From positions 1 to 64,000 of the forward strand of contig CAIVDV010000015.1 of the NCBI GenBank assembly GCA_903904755.1: a stretch of 64,000 bases of DNA, written 5' to 3'. The notes under the pieces were generated by a model. The model worked only from the letters and a program-made list of their open reading frames with translations. It did no database searches and was not told the origin of the DNA. The stretch is from an uncultured Acidobacteriaceae bacterium (GTDB lineage Bacteria > Acidobacteriota > Terriglobia > Terriglobales > Acidobacteriaceae). Shown piece after piece: positions 25,320-33,578 of the stretch (the first letter of the stretch is position 1; the number at the start of each line of letters is the position of its first letter). Made by a program: the position numbers and the translations under genes.

Positions 25320-25816
25320 CGGGCATGCTCCTCGGGTTGGACGGACTTGGTCAGATCAGTAACCGTTGCTTTGGCGGCAAGGATGTAGTCCAGGGGGCTC
25401 AGGACAATCTGGGTGCCGCGGGTACCGGCGGAGACACTGATTTCGCCGAAGAGCTCAACAGTCTCATCGACGAAAACCGGGTATGCCTTTTTGGCGCCGA
25501 ATACGGTGACTCCGCCGCGGATGTAGCCCGTCAGGGGCTGGACGTCCTTGAGCGAGACCATTTCTGCCTTGCGGACATTGGCGGAGCGGGCGAGCTTCTT
25601 GAAGTCGAGCTCGGCGTCGCCGGGGATAACGGCAAAGAAGTAATCGTTCGGGCCGGCGGTGGTCAGCAGGGTTTTGAAGACTTGCTCGGCGGGCATGCCG
25701 ATTTTGCGGGCTACCGAGGTGGCAGTCAGGTCTTCCGGGTCTACCTCGTACTCCAGAAGACGGTAAGGTACGCCGAGACCGTCAAGGAAGCGCGCGCCGT
25801 TGGTTTTGGTACTCAC
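25316..25816 (-). CDS. ybaK: YbaK/EbsC-type Cys-tRNA(Pro) deacylase
   Basis: 166 aa, the full length of the family. Motifs: ATSVARKIGMPAEQVFKTL, YFFAVIPGDAELDFKKLAR, LTGYIRGGVTVFGAKKAYPVFVDET and SAGTRGTQIVLSPLDYI. YbaK hydrolyses Cys mischarged on tRNA(Pro). Here it lies inside the ccm operon with 4 bp overlaps on both sides (ccmA upstream, ccmB downstream), so it is translationally locked to haem-export genes. That may be chance packing, or reflect a link to cysteine or CxxCH proteins; the sequence cannot decide. Confidence 0.93.
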   Translation of the reverse strand: MSTKTNGARFLDGLGVPYRLLEYEVDPEDLTATSVARKIGMPAEQVFKTLLTTAGPNDYFFAVIPGDAELDFKKLARSANVRKAEMVSLKDVQPLTGYIRGGVTVFGAKKAYPVFVDETVELFGEISVSAGTRGTQIVLSPLDYILAAKATVTDLTKSVQPEEHAR

Positions 25817-26514
25817 AGGGAAGGGCTCCCTTCTTCCAGGCTGGCCACGCGGCCTGCGCGCAGGGTGAGGACCCAGTCTGCGATCGGGGCGGCAAGTTCG
25901 CGCTGGTGCGTGGTGAGTACGATGGTGCGATTGCCGGTGCGGAAGCGGGCGAGAAGGGCGACCATCTGGTGCGCGCTTTCCACGTCCATGTTGGAGAATG
26001 GCTCGTCGAGGAGCAGCAACTCTGGCTGGGAGAGCAGAACACGGGCAAGCGACGCGCGCTGGCGCATGCCTTGGGAATACTGGCCGAGGGTACGCTCGAG
26101 AGCCGGGTCAAGGTTGACCTGGCGTAAAGCTTCTTCCGGGCTGAGGCACTCGCGGCCCTGGTAGAGGCGGGCGAAGTAAGTAAGATTCTCAACGCCGGTC
26201 AACTCGTCGTAGAGCATGGGCGCGTGCGACATGTAACCGACGCGTTCACGGGCCTCAATCGGAGTCAGGTCGCCAAAGAGACGGACAGTCCCCGAAGTCG
26301 GCGCGAGCAGGCCGGCAAGGATGCGCAGCAGTGTGGACTTCCCTGCCCCGTTTTCGCCGAGCAGGACGTAGCACTTGCCCGGCTGGAGTGTTACAGAAAT
26401 CTGGCGCAGGGCGGCGAAGGCTCCGAAGAGGCGCGAGACCTGCTCAACCCGCGCCTGCGGGGCCGGTTCCGAGTTCAATTCCTTGACGGCGGGCTTCGGA
26501 GCGTTCTGCGTCAT
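25813..26514 (-). CDS. ccmA: Haem ABC exporter ATP-binding protein CcmA
   Basis: 233 aa ATPase. Walker A GENGAGKST, signature YSQGMRQRASLARVLL, Walker B LLLLDEPFSNMD and the switch His in VLTTHQREL are all intact. It powers CcmB and drives release of holo-CcmE. About 30 polar residues precede the domain. It overlaps ybaK by 4 bp and starts 6 bp after ccmE. Confidence 0.9.
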   Translation of the reverse strand: MTQNAPKPAVKELNSEPAPQARVEQVSRLFGAFAALRQISVTLQPGKCYVLLGENGAGKSTLLRILAGLLAPTSGTVRLFGDLTPIEARERVGYMSHAPMLYDELTGVENLTYFARLYQGRECLSPEEALRQVNLDPALERTLGQYSQGMRQRASLARVLLSQPELLLLDEPFSNMDVESAHQMVALLARFRTGNRTIVLTTHQRELAAPIADWVLTLRAGRVASLEEGSPSL

Positions 26515-26520
26515 GCAGGG

Positions 26521-27066
26521 TTACTGCCCTGCCGTTGTGGTGTTGTTGACCTGCTCAGGCGCTGGTGCCGGGGCGGCAGAGGCGCGCTTGTCCGACGCGG
26601 GAGCCGCGGAACCGGCCGGGGCTGCGCCGGGAGCGGCCGGAGCGTACTTCGAGGCGCACTTGGCCTGAAGCTGCGTGGCATGGAAGACACCGTCGCGGCC
26701 GTAGGTGCCGATGGCGAGGGCCTGGGCGTCGCCCTTGAAGGTATCCGGCGGAGGCTCGGTGCCGTCGTAGACAACCTTGACGTTCAGCGCGTCGCCGGTG
26801 GCCTTCGGATTGTGGCTCTCAAACTGGGTGAGCACGAAATTGACGTGGGTACCAGCCTGCTGGATGGTGTCGGGCTTGACGAAGCCATCGAGGCGCAGAT
26901 TGGCGCTGTACGCCTTGTCGCCCATGCCGGCCATCTCAGGGATGGTGACAAAGTAGCTCTTGTTGGAAGCCTGCGCGGTGAAAGCCAGGTAGCCGATGAC
27001 GCCGAGGACAATGACAACGGCAGCGCCGATGCGCATCGATGAATTCTTCTTGGCAGATGTACTCAT
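26521..27066 (-). CDS. ccmE: CcmE-type haem chaperone with CxxxY instead of HxxxY
   Basis: 181 aa. One N-terminal membrane anchor (about residues 11-31) and a periplasmic OB-fold match CcmE: VKVVYDGTEPPPDTFKGD and ALAIGTYGRDGVFHATQL precede the haem-attachment site. There the usual His is replaced by Cys137 in AKCASKYAP (codon 26656-26658), while Tyr141 is kept. This CxxxY form is known from archaea and some sulfate reducers, in a reduced Ccm machinery lacking CcmH. An Ala/Pro/Ser-rich tail follows. The rest of the operon is ccmA-ybaK-ccmB-ccmC-ccmD; no ccmF, ccmG or ccmH is in the window. Confidence 0.85.
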   Translation of the reverse strand: MSTSAKKNSSMRIGAAVVIVLGVIGYLAFTAQASNKSYFVTIPEMAGMGDKAYSANLRLDGFVKPDTIQQAGTHVNFVLTQFESHNPKATGDALNVKVVYDGTEPPPDTFKGDAQALAIGTYGRDGVFHATQLQAKCASKYAPAAPGAAPAGSAAPASDKRASAAPAPAPEQVNNTTTAGQ

Positions 27067-27265
27067 GGTGGACCCCACGTTCCCTGGCGTTTCCGCCGGC
27101 CTGGCTTTGAAGGTGAGACGCGAACCCGGCCGATGGGGGAAGTCGCCAGACTCTAGTCTACGAGCCGCCGCAAGAGGGGGTCAATTATGGGGCGTCACCT
27201 TTGGTTGTGCGCGGGAACACAGACTTGCGCCTGAGGACGGCTGAGGGAGGCCTTTGGAGACAAAA

Positions 27266-27415
27266 TCAGAGAGCAGCGAACCAGCAGCGCAGCCTGTCAG
27301 CGATTCCGTCACTCTTCGGTGCCTCTGCCGGCTCGGCGCTGGAACTCAGACGAGCAACCATATCGGGTAAACCGAGGCAGGCGGCGAACGATACGAAGAG
27401 AAGGGCGTGATGCAT
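27266..27415 (-). CDS. Small hydrophobic peptide, 49 aa, beginning MHHALL
   Basis: ATG at 27415 with a good AGGAG site about 7 bases upstream. Residues 1-22 (MHHALLFVSFAACLGLPDMV) are hydrophobic like a signal peptide or single membrane helix; the rest is polar with one Cys. No family is recognised. It points the same way as the ccm operon, which starts 199 bp downstream. It shares start, hydrophobic span and structured leader with the 26-aa frame at 23137-23217. Confidence 0.4.
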   Translation of the reverse strand: MHHALLFVSFAACLGLPDMVARLSSSAEPAEAPKSDGIADRLRCWFAAL

Positions 27416-27443
27416 GACAGGCTCCTGGGGGAGGGAAAGCTGC

Positions 27444-27488
27444 ACAGCCTTTCGGGCTGTCATTCCAAAGTAACCTCACTTTTGGAAT
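27444..27488 (-). promoter_or_regulatory. Two adjacent inverted repeats upstream of the 49-aa peptide
   Basis: ACAGCC (27444-27449)/GGCTGT (27455-27460) and ATTCCAAA (27462-27469)/TTTGGAAT (27481-27488) are perfect. The first would form a hairpin in the leader; the second resembles an operator. The remaining bases to 27707, before the M48 gene, show no other gene. Confidence 0.45.
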
Positions 27489-27707
27489 TTTTCAAGCTAA
27501 AAGTAACTTTTTTTGATTACCCACCGTGCGAAGCAGCCCCGGACCCTGTTTCGGTGCGAAGTCTTCTTTGCGGGTTGCAGGGAAAATGGGGCAGGAGTAT
27601 TCTGACGGCGGATTTTGGGGCCGTATCAGGATAGATTTGAGTGAAGCCCACCCAGAGCGAGATTGGAAGCTCAGGGAAGGACGCGTTCGGTGGATCAAAG
27701 GAATTTT

Positions 27708-29111
27708 ATGAAGAATCGAAGGCTCGCATGGGGTGTCGCCGGCTGCGTGCTGGCGCTGGCTGCCGTACCGGTTCAGCGGGTGTGCCAGGCGCAGGAAGAA
27801 TCCAGGGAAGCGACCGCGTTCCAGTTTACCGACATTGACAAGCAGGTTCTGGACGAAGCAAAGACGATGGACGAGGTTTTCCAGCACAAGGGGCTGGTGA
27901 TGCACGACGCCGATTTGCAGGCTTACCTGGATATGGTGGGGCGGCGGGTGCTCGGGAGTCGGGCTGCGCCGGAGAATGTCAGCTTCCAGTTCCGCGTGCT
28001 GCGAGACCCGATGGTGCAGGCCTTTGCGCTGCCGAACGGGACCGTCTACGTGACGATAGGGCTGCTGTCGCTACTGCAAAATGAGGCACAACTGGCGGGA
28101 GTGCTGGCGCATGAGACGTCGCACGTGTATGAGCGGCATGGGTATCTGGAGAACCGCAGCGTGCGAAAGAAGATGCTGACGATCAATATCCTGCAGATTG
28201 CCGCGTCTGCCGTTCCGATTGGGCCCAATGTAGGGACGGTGGTTTCGGCATTTGGATTGGCACTGCAGCTTGGATCGATGGCGAGTTCTGTGGCGCTGGT
28301 GGCGAGCGTCTTTGGCTACAGCCGGGAGATGGAGCACGAGGCGGACAGCGATGGACTGATAGCCATGACGGCCGCGCACTACAGCCCTGCCGAGCTGGCC
28401 AAAGGGTTTGGCCTTCTGAAGGACGACAGCCACCTGGAGTTTGAGCCATTCACGACGTTTTACAGAGACCATCCGAAGCTGGAGGAACGGCAGACCTTTG
28501 CCGCCGGGTACGCGGCGAACCATGCAGCAGAGAAACTCGATAGCGGCGATGAGAAGGGGTACTTGGCAAAGGTCGCGCCTGCGATTTGTGCTGAGATTGA
28601 GAGCGACCTGCGCAGTCGCCGCGCGCGGACAGCCGTAGCGCGCGCGACGCGGCTGAACGGGATCTTCCCGGAGAACCTGCGCTACCGCACTTTGCTCGCC
28701 GATGCCTACCGGGCCCTAGGGCCAAAAACGCCTTTGCCGACCGATGCGGAGAAGACCGATCACGGTCAGTCCGAGCACCGCAAGGAATATTTCAAGATGA
28801 CCGAGCAGGAGGAAGCAGCACGCCTGCTCAAGACTCCTGAGGGCCAGGCGGCACTGAAAGAGAGCCAGGACAAGGCAGAGGGTCTGTACAAGAACGTGCT
28901 GTCGGACGATGCGAATTTCTCTGCGGCGCTGAGGGGGCTGGGATTCCTGTATGAAGACGAAGGCCGTTACGAAGAGGCTGCGACGGAGTACAAGACCTAC
29001 CTGAGTGTGGAAGCAGGCACGAGCATGGACCATATGCGAATGGAGCGGCGACTGGCAGCGGTGCAGAAGCTTGCCGATGCAGCGGCAAGCACCGGGCCGG
29101 CAAAGAACTAG
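27708..29111 (+). CDS. M48 family (Ste24/BepA-like) metallopeptidase with TPR-like tail, secreted
   Basis: 467 aa. The ATG at 27708 follows AAAGGA and gives a signal peptide. Zinc motif HETSH at residues 135-139 with the third ligand in EHEADSDG near 208. The C-terminal third (LYKNVLSDDANFSAALRGLGFLYEDEGRYEEAATEYKTYL) is TPR-like, as in BepA, which clears misfolded outer-membrane proteins. A periplasmic quality-control role is likely. A short gap of 49 bp to the next gene suggests co-transcription. Confidence 0.88.
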   Translation: MKNRRLAWGVAGCVLALAAVPVQRVCQAQEESREATAFQFTDIDKQVLDEAKTMDEVFQHKGLVMHDADLQAYLDMVGRRVLGSRAAPENVSFQFRVLRDPMVQAFALPNGTVYVTIGLLSLLQNEAQLAGVLAHETSHVYERHGYLENRSVRKKMLTINILQIAASAVPIGPNVGTVVSAFGLALQLGSMASSVALVASVFGYSREMEHEADSDGLIAMTAAHYSPAELAKGFGLLKDDSHLEFEPFTTFYRDHPKLEERQTFAAGYAANHAAEKLDSGDEKGYLAKVAPAICAEIESDLRSRRARTAVARATRLNGIFPENLRYRTLLADAYRALGPKTPLPTDAEKTDHGQSEHRKEYFKMTEQEEAARLLKTPEGQAALKESQDKAEGLYKNVLSDDANFSAALRGLGFLYEDEGRYEEAATEYKTYLSVEAGTSMDHMRMERRLAAVQKLADAAASTGPAKN

Positions 29112-29160
29112 ATTGAGAAGACAGTCCATCGCACAGAATGGACGGAGGAAAGGAAAGATC

Positions 29161-29883
29161 ATGAAGACTAGATTCGCTTGGATGATGATTCTTGCACTGC
29201 TGGTCGCCCCCGCGGCGAAGGCGATTACACCCTCCTGGTCGTATGAAGCGGCGAAGATTACCAACGGCAGCTTCCCGATTCGGTCGGCTTGCATGATGCC
29301 GGCAACGGGTAAGCTGACGCGCATCGGGATGAAGGGCGCGGAAGGAATGTCAAAAGAGTCAGAAGATTGGGCTGCCGCGTTGGAAAGCCTGGTGGAAGCG
29401 CATCTGAAGACAGCGAATGTGGAAATGACTCCGGCAATGAGCGTGGGAACCAGCAGTGCCAGCGCCGAGGAAGTGCAGCAGGCTGTACTGCAGGTTGCCG
29501 AAAAATACAACGGGATAGCGGCGCAAATCAATCGCAAGCCGAAGGAGATTGGCAAGGGCCGGTACACGCTGGGCGACGAAGTGGCCCTGCTTCCGTGCGC
29601 GGCGAAGGCCGATGTCATTGTGTTTGTCGCCGCCGAAGGCCAGGTGACTACGGGCGGGAAAAAGGCGATGTCGCTGCTGGTGGGTGGTGCCATTCCCTAC
29701 GCCAGCCTGGTGCTGACAATGGCGGACGCAAAGACTGGCGAGATTGTCGCTTTTGCGCGGATGTCGAATGCTGAGAACTTCGGTGAGAAGTTCGTGGCCC
29801 AGGCGAATGACGTCTTTGGCAAGGCGCTGGACAAGCAGTTTGGAAAGCTGCGGCTGGGGACCTACCAGAAGGCGCACCCGTAA
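29161..29883 (+). CDS. Hypothetical secreted protein downstream of M48 peptidase
   Basis: 240 aa. The ATG at 29161 has a perfect GGAGGAAAGG site upstream. Signal peptide MKTRFAWMMILALLVAPAAKA, then a soluble domain with mixed helices and strands (ADVIVFVAAEGQVTTGGKK near residue 145) and few cysteines. I do not recognise the family. Tight spacing to the M48 gene suggests the two act together in the periplasm. It is convergent with the glycosyltransferase gene, 9 bp away. Confidence 0.72.
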   Translation: MKTRFAWMMILALLVAPAAKAITPSWSYEAAKITNGSFPIRSACMMPATGKLTRIGMKGAEGMSKESEDWAAALESLVEAHLKTANVEMTPAMSVGTSSASAEEVQQAVLQVAEKYNGIAAQINRKPKEIGKGRYTLGDEVALLPCAAKADVIVFVAAEGQVTTGGKKAMSLLVGGAIPYASLVLTMADAKTGEIVAFARMSNAENFGEKFVAQANDVFGKALDKQFGKLRLGTYQKAHP

Positions 29884-29892
29884 GCGCGAACT

Positions 29893-31113
29893 TCAGTTCC
29901 AGAACGGTCCGGCAGCCTTGCGAAGTTCTGCCAGCGGGTAAAGCGTACCCCGCCAAGTGACGCCACCTCGGATCAGAGCGAGGGCCATGGACCGGACCAT
30001 CGCGAAGAGAAAGAGTGCGGCGGCGAAGGGATAGAGCAGGACGTAACCGGGCGGAACGCGCGTGATGTGAGCCGAGCGCGAATAGACAACCAGCGGCGCA
30101 ACCCCGATGGCGACCGCAGCCAGCCTCGGTGCGCCGCCGACTGCCAGCGCGACCAGCGGCAGCGCTATCTGCACCGCAACCCCCGCGATGGCCATAGTCG
30201 CCAGCAGCACGCGGAACCGGTAGAGCGAAAAGAGATTCTTCTCAAGGTTACGCACAACTCCCCAGGCGCCGTGGGACCAGCGCACGCGCGCCAGGCCCGG
30301 ACCAAGGGCCAAACGCTGCCGGTAGCCCGCGCGTTTTACCCGCCAACCGAGGCGCACATCTTCCAGCACTTCCATACGAAGCGACTCAAATCCACCAAGC
30401 GCGTCATACGCGCTGCGGCGTAGGAGGTTGAATGCGCCGACACCGAGAAAATCCCGGGCAGTAGGGTCAGCGACCTTCCACATGCGCAGGGTCCATCCTG
30501 CGATTGCGTGCATGGCGCCGTGCATCGCGCACTCGCCGGGGCTGCCCATCACCCAGTCGGGCATCAGAACGAGGTGATCTGCCTCCTCGGATTCGGCGTA
30601 AGCCAGGGCGCGGACGAGCGCGTGGGCATCAAAACTGACATCACCGTCGGTGAAGAGAATCCAGGGGGTGGTGGAGCGCTGGGCACCGAGCGCGAGGGCA
30701 TGGGGCTTGCCCAGCCACCCGGCAGGTAGTTCGGTAATGTGGAGAGCCTGCAGCGAATGAGGCGAAGAGGACATTGCGAATTCAGCTGCAACCTGGTCGA
30801 TGATTTGCCCCGTCGAGTCGGTCGAGCGGTCGTTGATGGCGATGATCTGCAGGCGGATGTCCTGGCTGGACAGGAGCGACCGAAGGGTCTGGGCGATGGA
30901 GGATTCCTCGTTGCATGCCGGGACGACAACAGTCAGATGGTAGGCGCCAGGAATTGGGTCCGGCAGTCTGGGAAGTGGGAGACGCGTGAGATCGGGCAGC
31001 TCAGAACCATGAAGCAGCCACTGCAAAGCCTGCCAGAGCCAGCCGAGTGCAAAGAGCCAGGCGACTACGGTGAGAATCGGGTGGGGGCCAGGGACAGCGA
31101 GAACGAAGGTCAC
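29893..31113 (-). CDS. Family 2 glycosyltransferase with membrane segments
   Basis: 406 aa. One N-terminal membrane helix, then a GT-A domain: HLTVVVPACNEESSIAQTL, IIAINDRSTDSTGQII, WILFTDGDVSFD (metal-binding Asp-x-Asp-like) and EVLEDVRLGWRVKRAGYRQ. Three or so C-terminal helices follow. The layout resembles HpnB/CrtQ-like transferases that glycosylate hopanoids or carotenoids; no such pathway genes are adjacent, so the acceptor is unknown. The codon start at 31113 may be a few residues early. Confidence 0.82.
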   Translation of the reverse strand: MTFVLAVPGPHPILTVVAWLFALGWLWQALQWLLHGSELPDLTRLPLPRLPDPIPGAYHLTVVVPACNEESSIAQTLRSLLSSQDIRLQIIAINDRSTDSTGQIIDQVAAEFAMSSSPHSLQALHITELPAGWLGKPHALALGAQRSTTPWILFTDGDVSFDAHALVRALAYAESEEADHLVLMPDWVMGSPGECAMHGAMHAIAGWTLRMWKVADPTARDFLGVGAFNLLRRSAYDALGGFESLRMEVLEDVRLGWRVKRAGYRQRLALGPGLARVRWSHGAWGVVRNLEKNLFSLYRFRVLLATMAIAGVAVQIALPLVALAVGGAPRLAAVAIGVAPLVVYSRSAHITRVPPGYVLLYPFAAALFLFAMVRSMALALIRGGVTWRGTLYPLAELRKAAGPFWN

Positions 31114-31190
31114 GGATTCAGTATCGCCTGTCGAGCGCGAAAGACAGGCAGACGCGTTGAGGAGATGAAACTGCGTGCTTCCCGCTGGCG

Positions 31191-31940
31191 CTATTCCGAA
31201 GGCGGCTGCAGCGCGGGTGGCTGTCCCTGCTGCTCTTGCATTTGCTGCTGACGCATCTGCATCTGCTGCAACATCTGCTGGGGACTGCGGCCGACATTCG
31301 CCGGGGCCATCGGATTGCCCGGCCGGTTGCCGGGGTCGCCGGGCTGAGGCTGGTCGACGGGGTCGTTGTCTTCCACAACCTCTTCGTCGCCACCATCAGG
31401 GTTTGGTGCCTGGCCAGCTTGGCCCGGGGTCTTGGCGGCTCCGCCAGTGGTGGTCAGAACCAGTTGCCGGGGAGTGCCCGAGCCCTGTTCGCCGACCATC
31501 AGAATGTTGTACCCGGAGCCCTGCAGGAGTAGAGAGAGAACTGCGCGGGCGGGGGCGGGACCATAGTTGCCGAAGACGCGCTGGTCAGTGGAGAAACCCT
31601 CGATTTTGAGTCCGGTCGCGGTAGCGACGGAGTCGAGAATCTGCTTGAGGCTGGAGTTGGCCGCTCGAACGGTCAGGGTACTGCCATCAAAACTTACCTC
31701 GGCCGGATGGGCCTCCGCCAGGGCTGGCCAGTCTGGCTTGGGCGGCTCGGGAGGAGGAACTTCTTCCGGCTGTGCGACCGGGGCTGGCTTGGGCTTGTGG
31801 GCGGCGCGATGATGGCTCGGCTTTGCCGCAGAAGCGTGAGCGGGCGCTGCGGGAGTTTGTGCGGAAAGAGTAGCTGCAGCAAGCAGAAGGCAGGCGAAGG
31901 CCGAGGCGCCAAATGCGAAGTTGCCGGGGCGTGAGGCCAT
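31191..31940 (-). CDS. Secreted STN/secretin-N-like protein with Pro-rich linkers and Met/Gln-rich tail
   Basis: 249 aa from the ATG at 31940. Signal peptide ending near LSAQ, a Lys/Pro/His linker, then a domain (residues about 80-165) with VRAANSSLKQILDSVATATGLKIEG and ARAVLSLLLQGSGYNILMVG. This matches the small alpha/beta STN fold found in secretins and TonB receptors. The last 60 residues are Gly/Pro/Asn-rich, ending in MLQQMQMRQQQMQ. No secretin channel follows. Probably a periplasmic interaction protein; partner unknown. Confidence 0.68.
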   Translation of the reverse strand: MASRPGNFAFGASAFACLLLAAATLSAQTPAAPAHASAAKPSHHRAAHKPKPAPVAQPEEVPPPEPPKPDWPALAEAHPAEVSFDGSTLTVRAANSSLKQILDSVATATGLKIEGFSTDQRVFGNYGPAPARAVLSLLLQGSGYNILMVGEQGSGTPRQLVLTTTGGAAKTPGQAGQAPNPDGGDEEVVEDNDPVDQPQPGDPGNRPGNPMAPANVGRSPQQMLQQMQMRQQQMQEQQGQPPALQPPSE

Positions 31941-32064
31941 CGAAGAAGTCTCCAGTGCGTCCAACGGAAAGGGCCGGGAAAGTGGTACCTCCGGGCTCCC
32001 CATCACTGTACTAGACTAACAATGTTTCCGGAACGCTCATCTGCGGTGGATTTTGACTGTGGGT

Positions 32065-33108
32065 ATGGGGTTCAGATGCGAGGAATGCTTGGGTAACTTG
32101 TCGATTTGCCGTGGATTGCTTTCGTTTTTGGCCGGATTGGGAATTTTGGCACTGGGCGGGATGCCTGCGCGGGCGGTGAGCTGCCTGACGCAGGGTACGA
32201 TTCCGGGCCCGGAGCGGGACCTGATTTCCGCAGCGGCAACTCCGCTTGCAGGCGCATTGGCCGCGCAGAACCTGGACGCGCTGCAGGCGGCGCTACTGCC
32301 GGCGGCGGTGGGCGACTGGGAGGGAATCCGGGCGGCGGCGCAGGCGGCCAAGGTGCTGACAGCGGGCGGAACCTTTGCCTGGCGCACCAGCTATCTCCTG
32401 GATGCAACAGATCTGAAGGCAGCCGGAGATGCGCAGTTTTTCTGCACAAATACAGACAGCAGCGTAACGGTGACGGTGAACCTGCGGAGCCTGCCGCCGG
32501 GCCGGTACGCGCTCGTGATTGGGGATTATGCGGGCGGACCGCTGGCCGGGCAGTTGGGCTTGCTGCTCGGGCAGGATGCAACGCAGAACAATCGCTGGAA
32601 GCTGGGCGGGATATTTGCACGCGAGGGCGCGCTGGGCGGGCATGACGGCATTTGGTATTGGGTACGGGGGCGAAACCTGGCGCAGAAGAAACAGAACTGG
32701 AGCGCATACTTCAGCTATGAAGCGGCGCGGAGTTTGCTGCTGCCGGTGGACTTTGTGGCGACGCCGAATTTGGACAAACTGAATTCGGAAGTGCAGCAAC
32801 TGAAGCAGCCGACCGAGGAGATGCCGCTGAGCGTGGCGGGGAGTGGACCGTTTACAGGAATCAGCTGGCGGATAACCGGAGCACGGCTGGACCTGAGCCT
32901 GCATGAGGCGGACCTGGGCGTGACCTTTGAGAGCACAGGGGTGGCCGATGCGGTTGCGGCACGACAAGAGGCGGTGGCGGTAATGACAGGGCTGCTGCGG
33001 GCGCATCCGGATTTGCGGGATAACTTCCACGGGTTGTGGGCGTATGCGATGCGGGACGGGAAGCAGAGCTTTGCGATTGAGCTGGCGATGAAAGATATTC
33101 CACAGTGA
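32065..33108 (+). CDS. Hypothetical secreted protein
   Basis: 347 aa from ATG 32065. The N-terminus is Cys-containing and hydrophobic (LLSFLAGLGILALGGMPARA), read as a signal peptide or anchor. The body shows no recognisable catalytic motif; a beta-rich middle (SSVTVTVNLRSLPPGRYALVIGDYAGG) is the most regular part. Its stop overlaps the NUDIX start by 4 bp (GTGA), so the two are coupled. Function unknown. Confidence 0.65.
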   Translation: MGFRCEECLGNLSICRGLLSFLAGLGILALGGMPARAVSCLTQGTIPGPERDLISAAATPLAGALAAQNLDALQAALLPAAVGDWEGIRAAAQAAKVLTAGGTFAWRTSYLLDATDLKAAGDAQFFCTNTDSSVTVTVNLRSLPPGRYALVIGDYAGGPLAGQLGLLLGQDATQNNRWKLGGIFAREGALGGHDGIWYWVRGRNLAQKKQNWSAYFSYEAARSLLLPVDFVATPNLDKLNSEVQQLKQPTEEMPLSVAGSGPFTGISWRITGARLDLSLHEADLGVTFESTGVADAVAARQEAVAVMTGLLRAHPDLRDNFHGLWAYAMRDGKQSFAIELAMKDIPQ

Positions 33109-33578
33109 CGGAGCGGGAGTTTCCCCAGGTGCCGCTGGTGGGAGTGGGCGGCGTGGTGGTGGATGGCGCTGGGAGGGTGCTGCTGATTCGGCGCGGGAAA
33201 GAGCCGATGAAGGGGCACTGGTCGATTCCAGGCGGGCTGGTGGAACTGGGCGAGACGCTGGAGCAGGCAGTGGTGCGGGAGATGGCCGAGGAGACTGGCC
33301 TGACCGTGGAACCGGTGGTGCTGGCGGAGCTGTTGGACCGGATTTATCGGGAAACTCACGATGGGCTGGAGCGGGTGCGGTACCACTACGTGCTGGCAGA
33401 CTACGTGTGCCGGGTGCTGAGCGGCGAGGCGGCAGCGAACAGTGACGCGGCAGAGGTGGCCTGGGCGACGCGGGCCGAGTGGCACGACACGAACCGGTTT
33501 GAGTTGCAGGAGTATACGCGGGATGTGATTGAGAAAGGCTGGCAAATGGCCAGGGAGCGAGGGATTCATGGGGCGTAG
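33105..33578 (+). CDS. NUDIX hydrolase
   Basis: 157 aa starting at GTG 33105. The Nudix box is complete, GGLVELGETLEQAVVREMAEETG, in split form G-x5-E-x7-REMAEE. Such enzymes hydrolyse nucleoside diphosphates linked to another group (for example ADP-ribose or oxidised nucleotides); the sequence resembles ADP-ribose/MutT-like members, but the substrate is not determined. Coupled to the secreted protein upstream and overlapping the hydrolase downstream by 11 bp. Confidence 0.9.
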   Translation: MTEREFPQVPLVGVGGVVVDGAGRVLLIRRGKEPMKGHWSIPGGLVELGETLEQAVVREMAEETGLTVEPVVLAELLDRIYRETHDGLERVRYHYVLADYVCRVLSGEAAANSDAAEVAWATRAEWHDTNRFELQEYTRDVIEKGWQMARERGIHGA

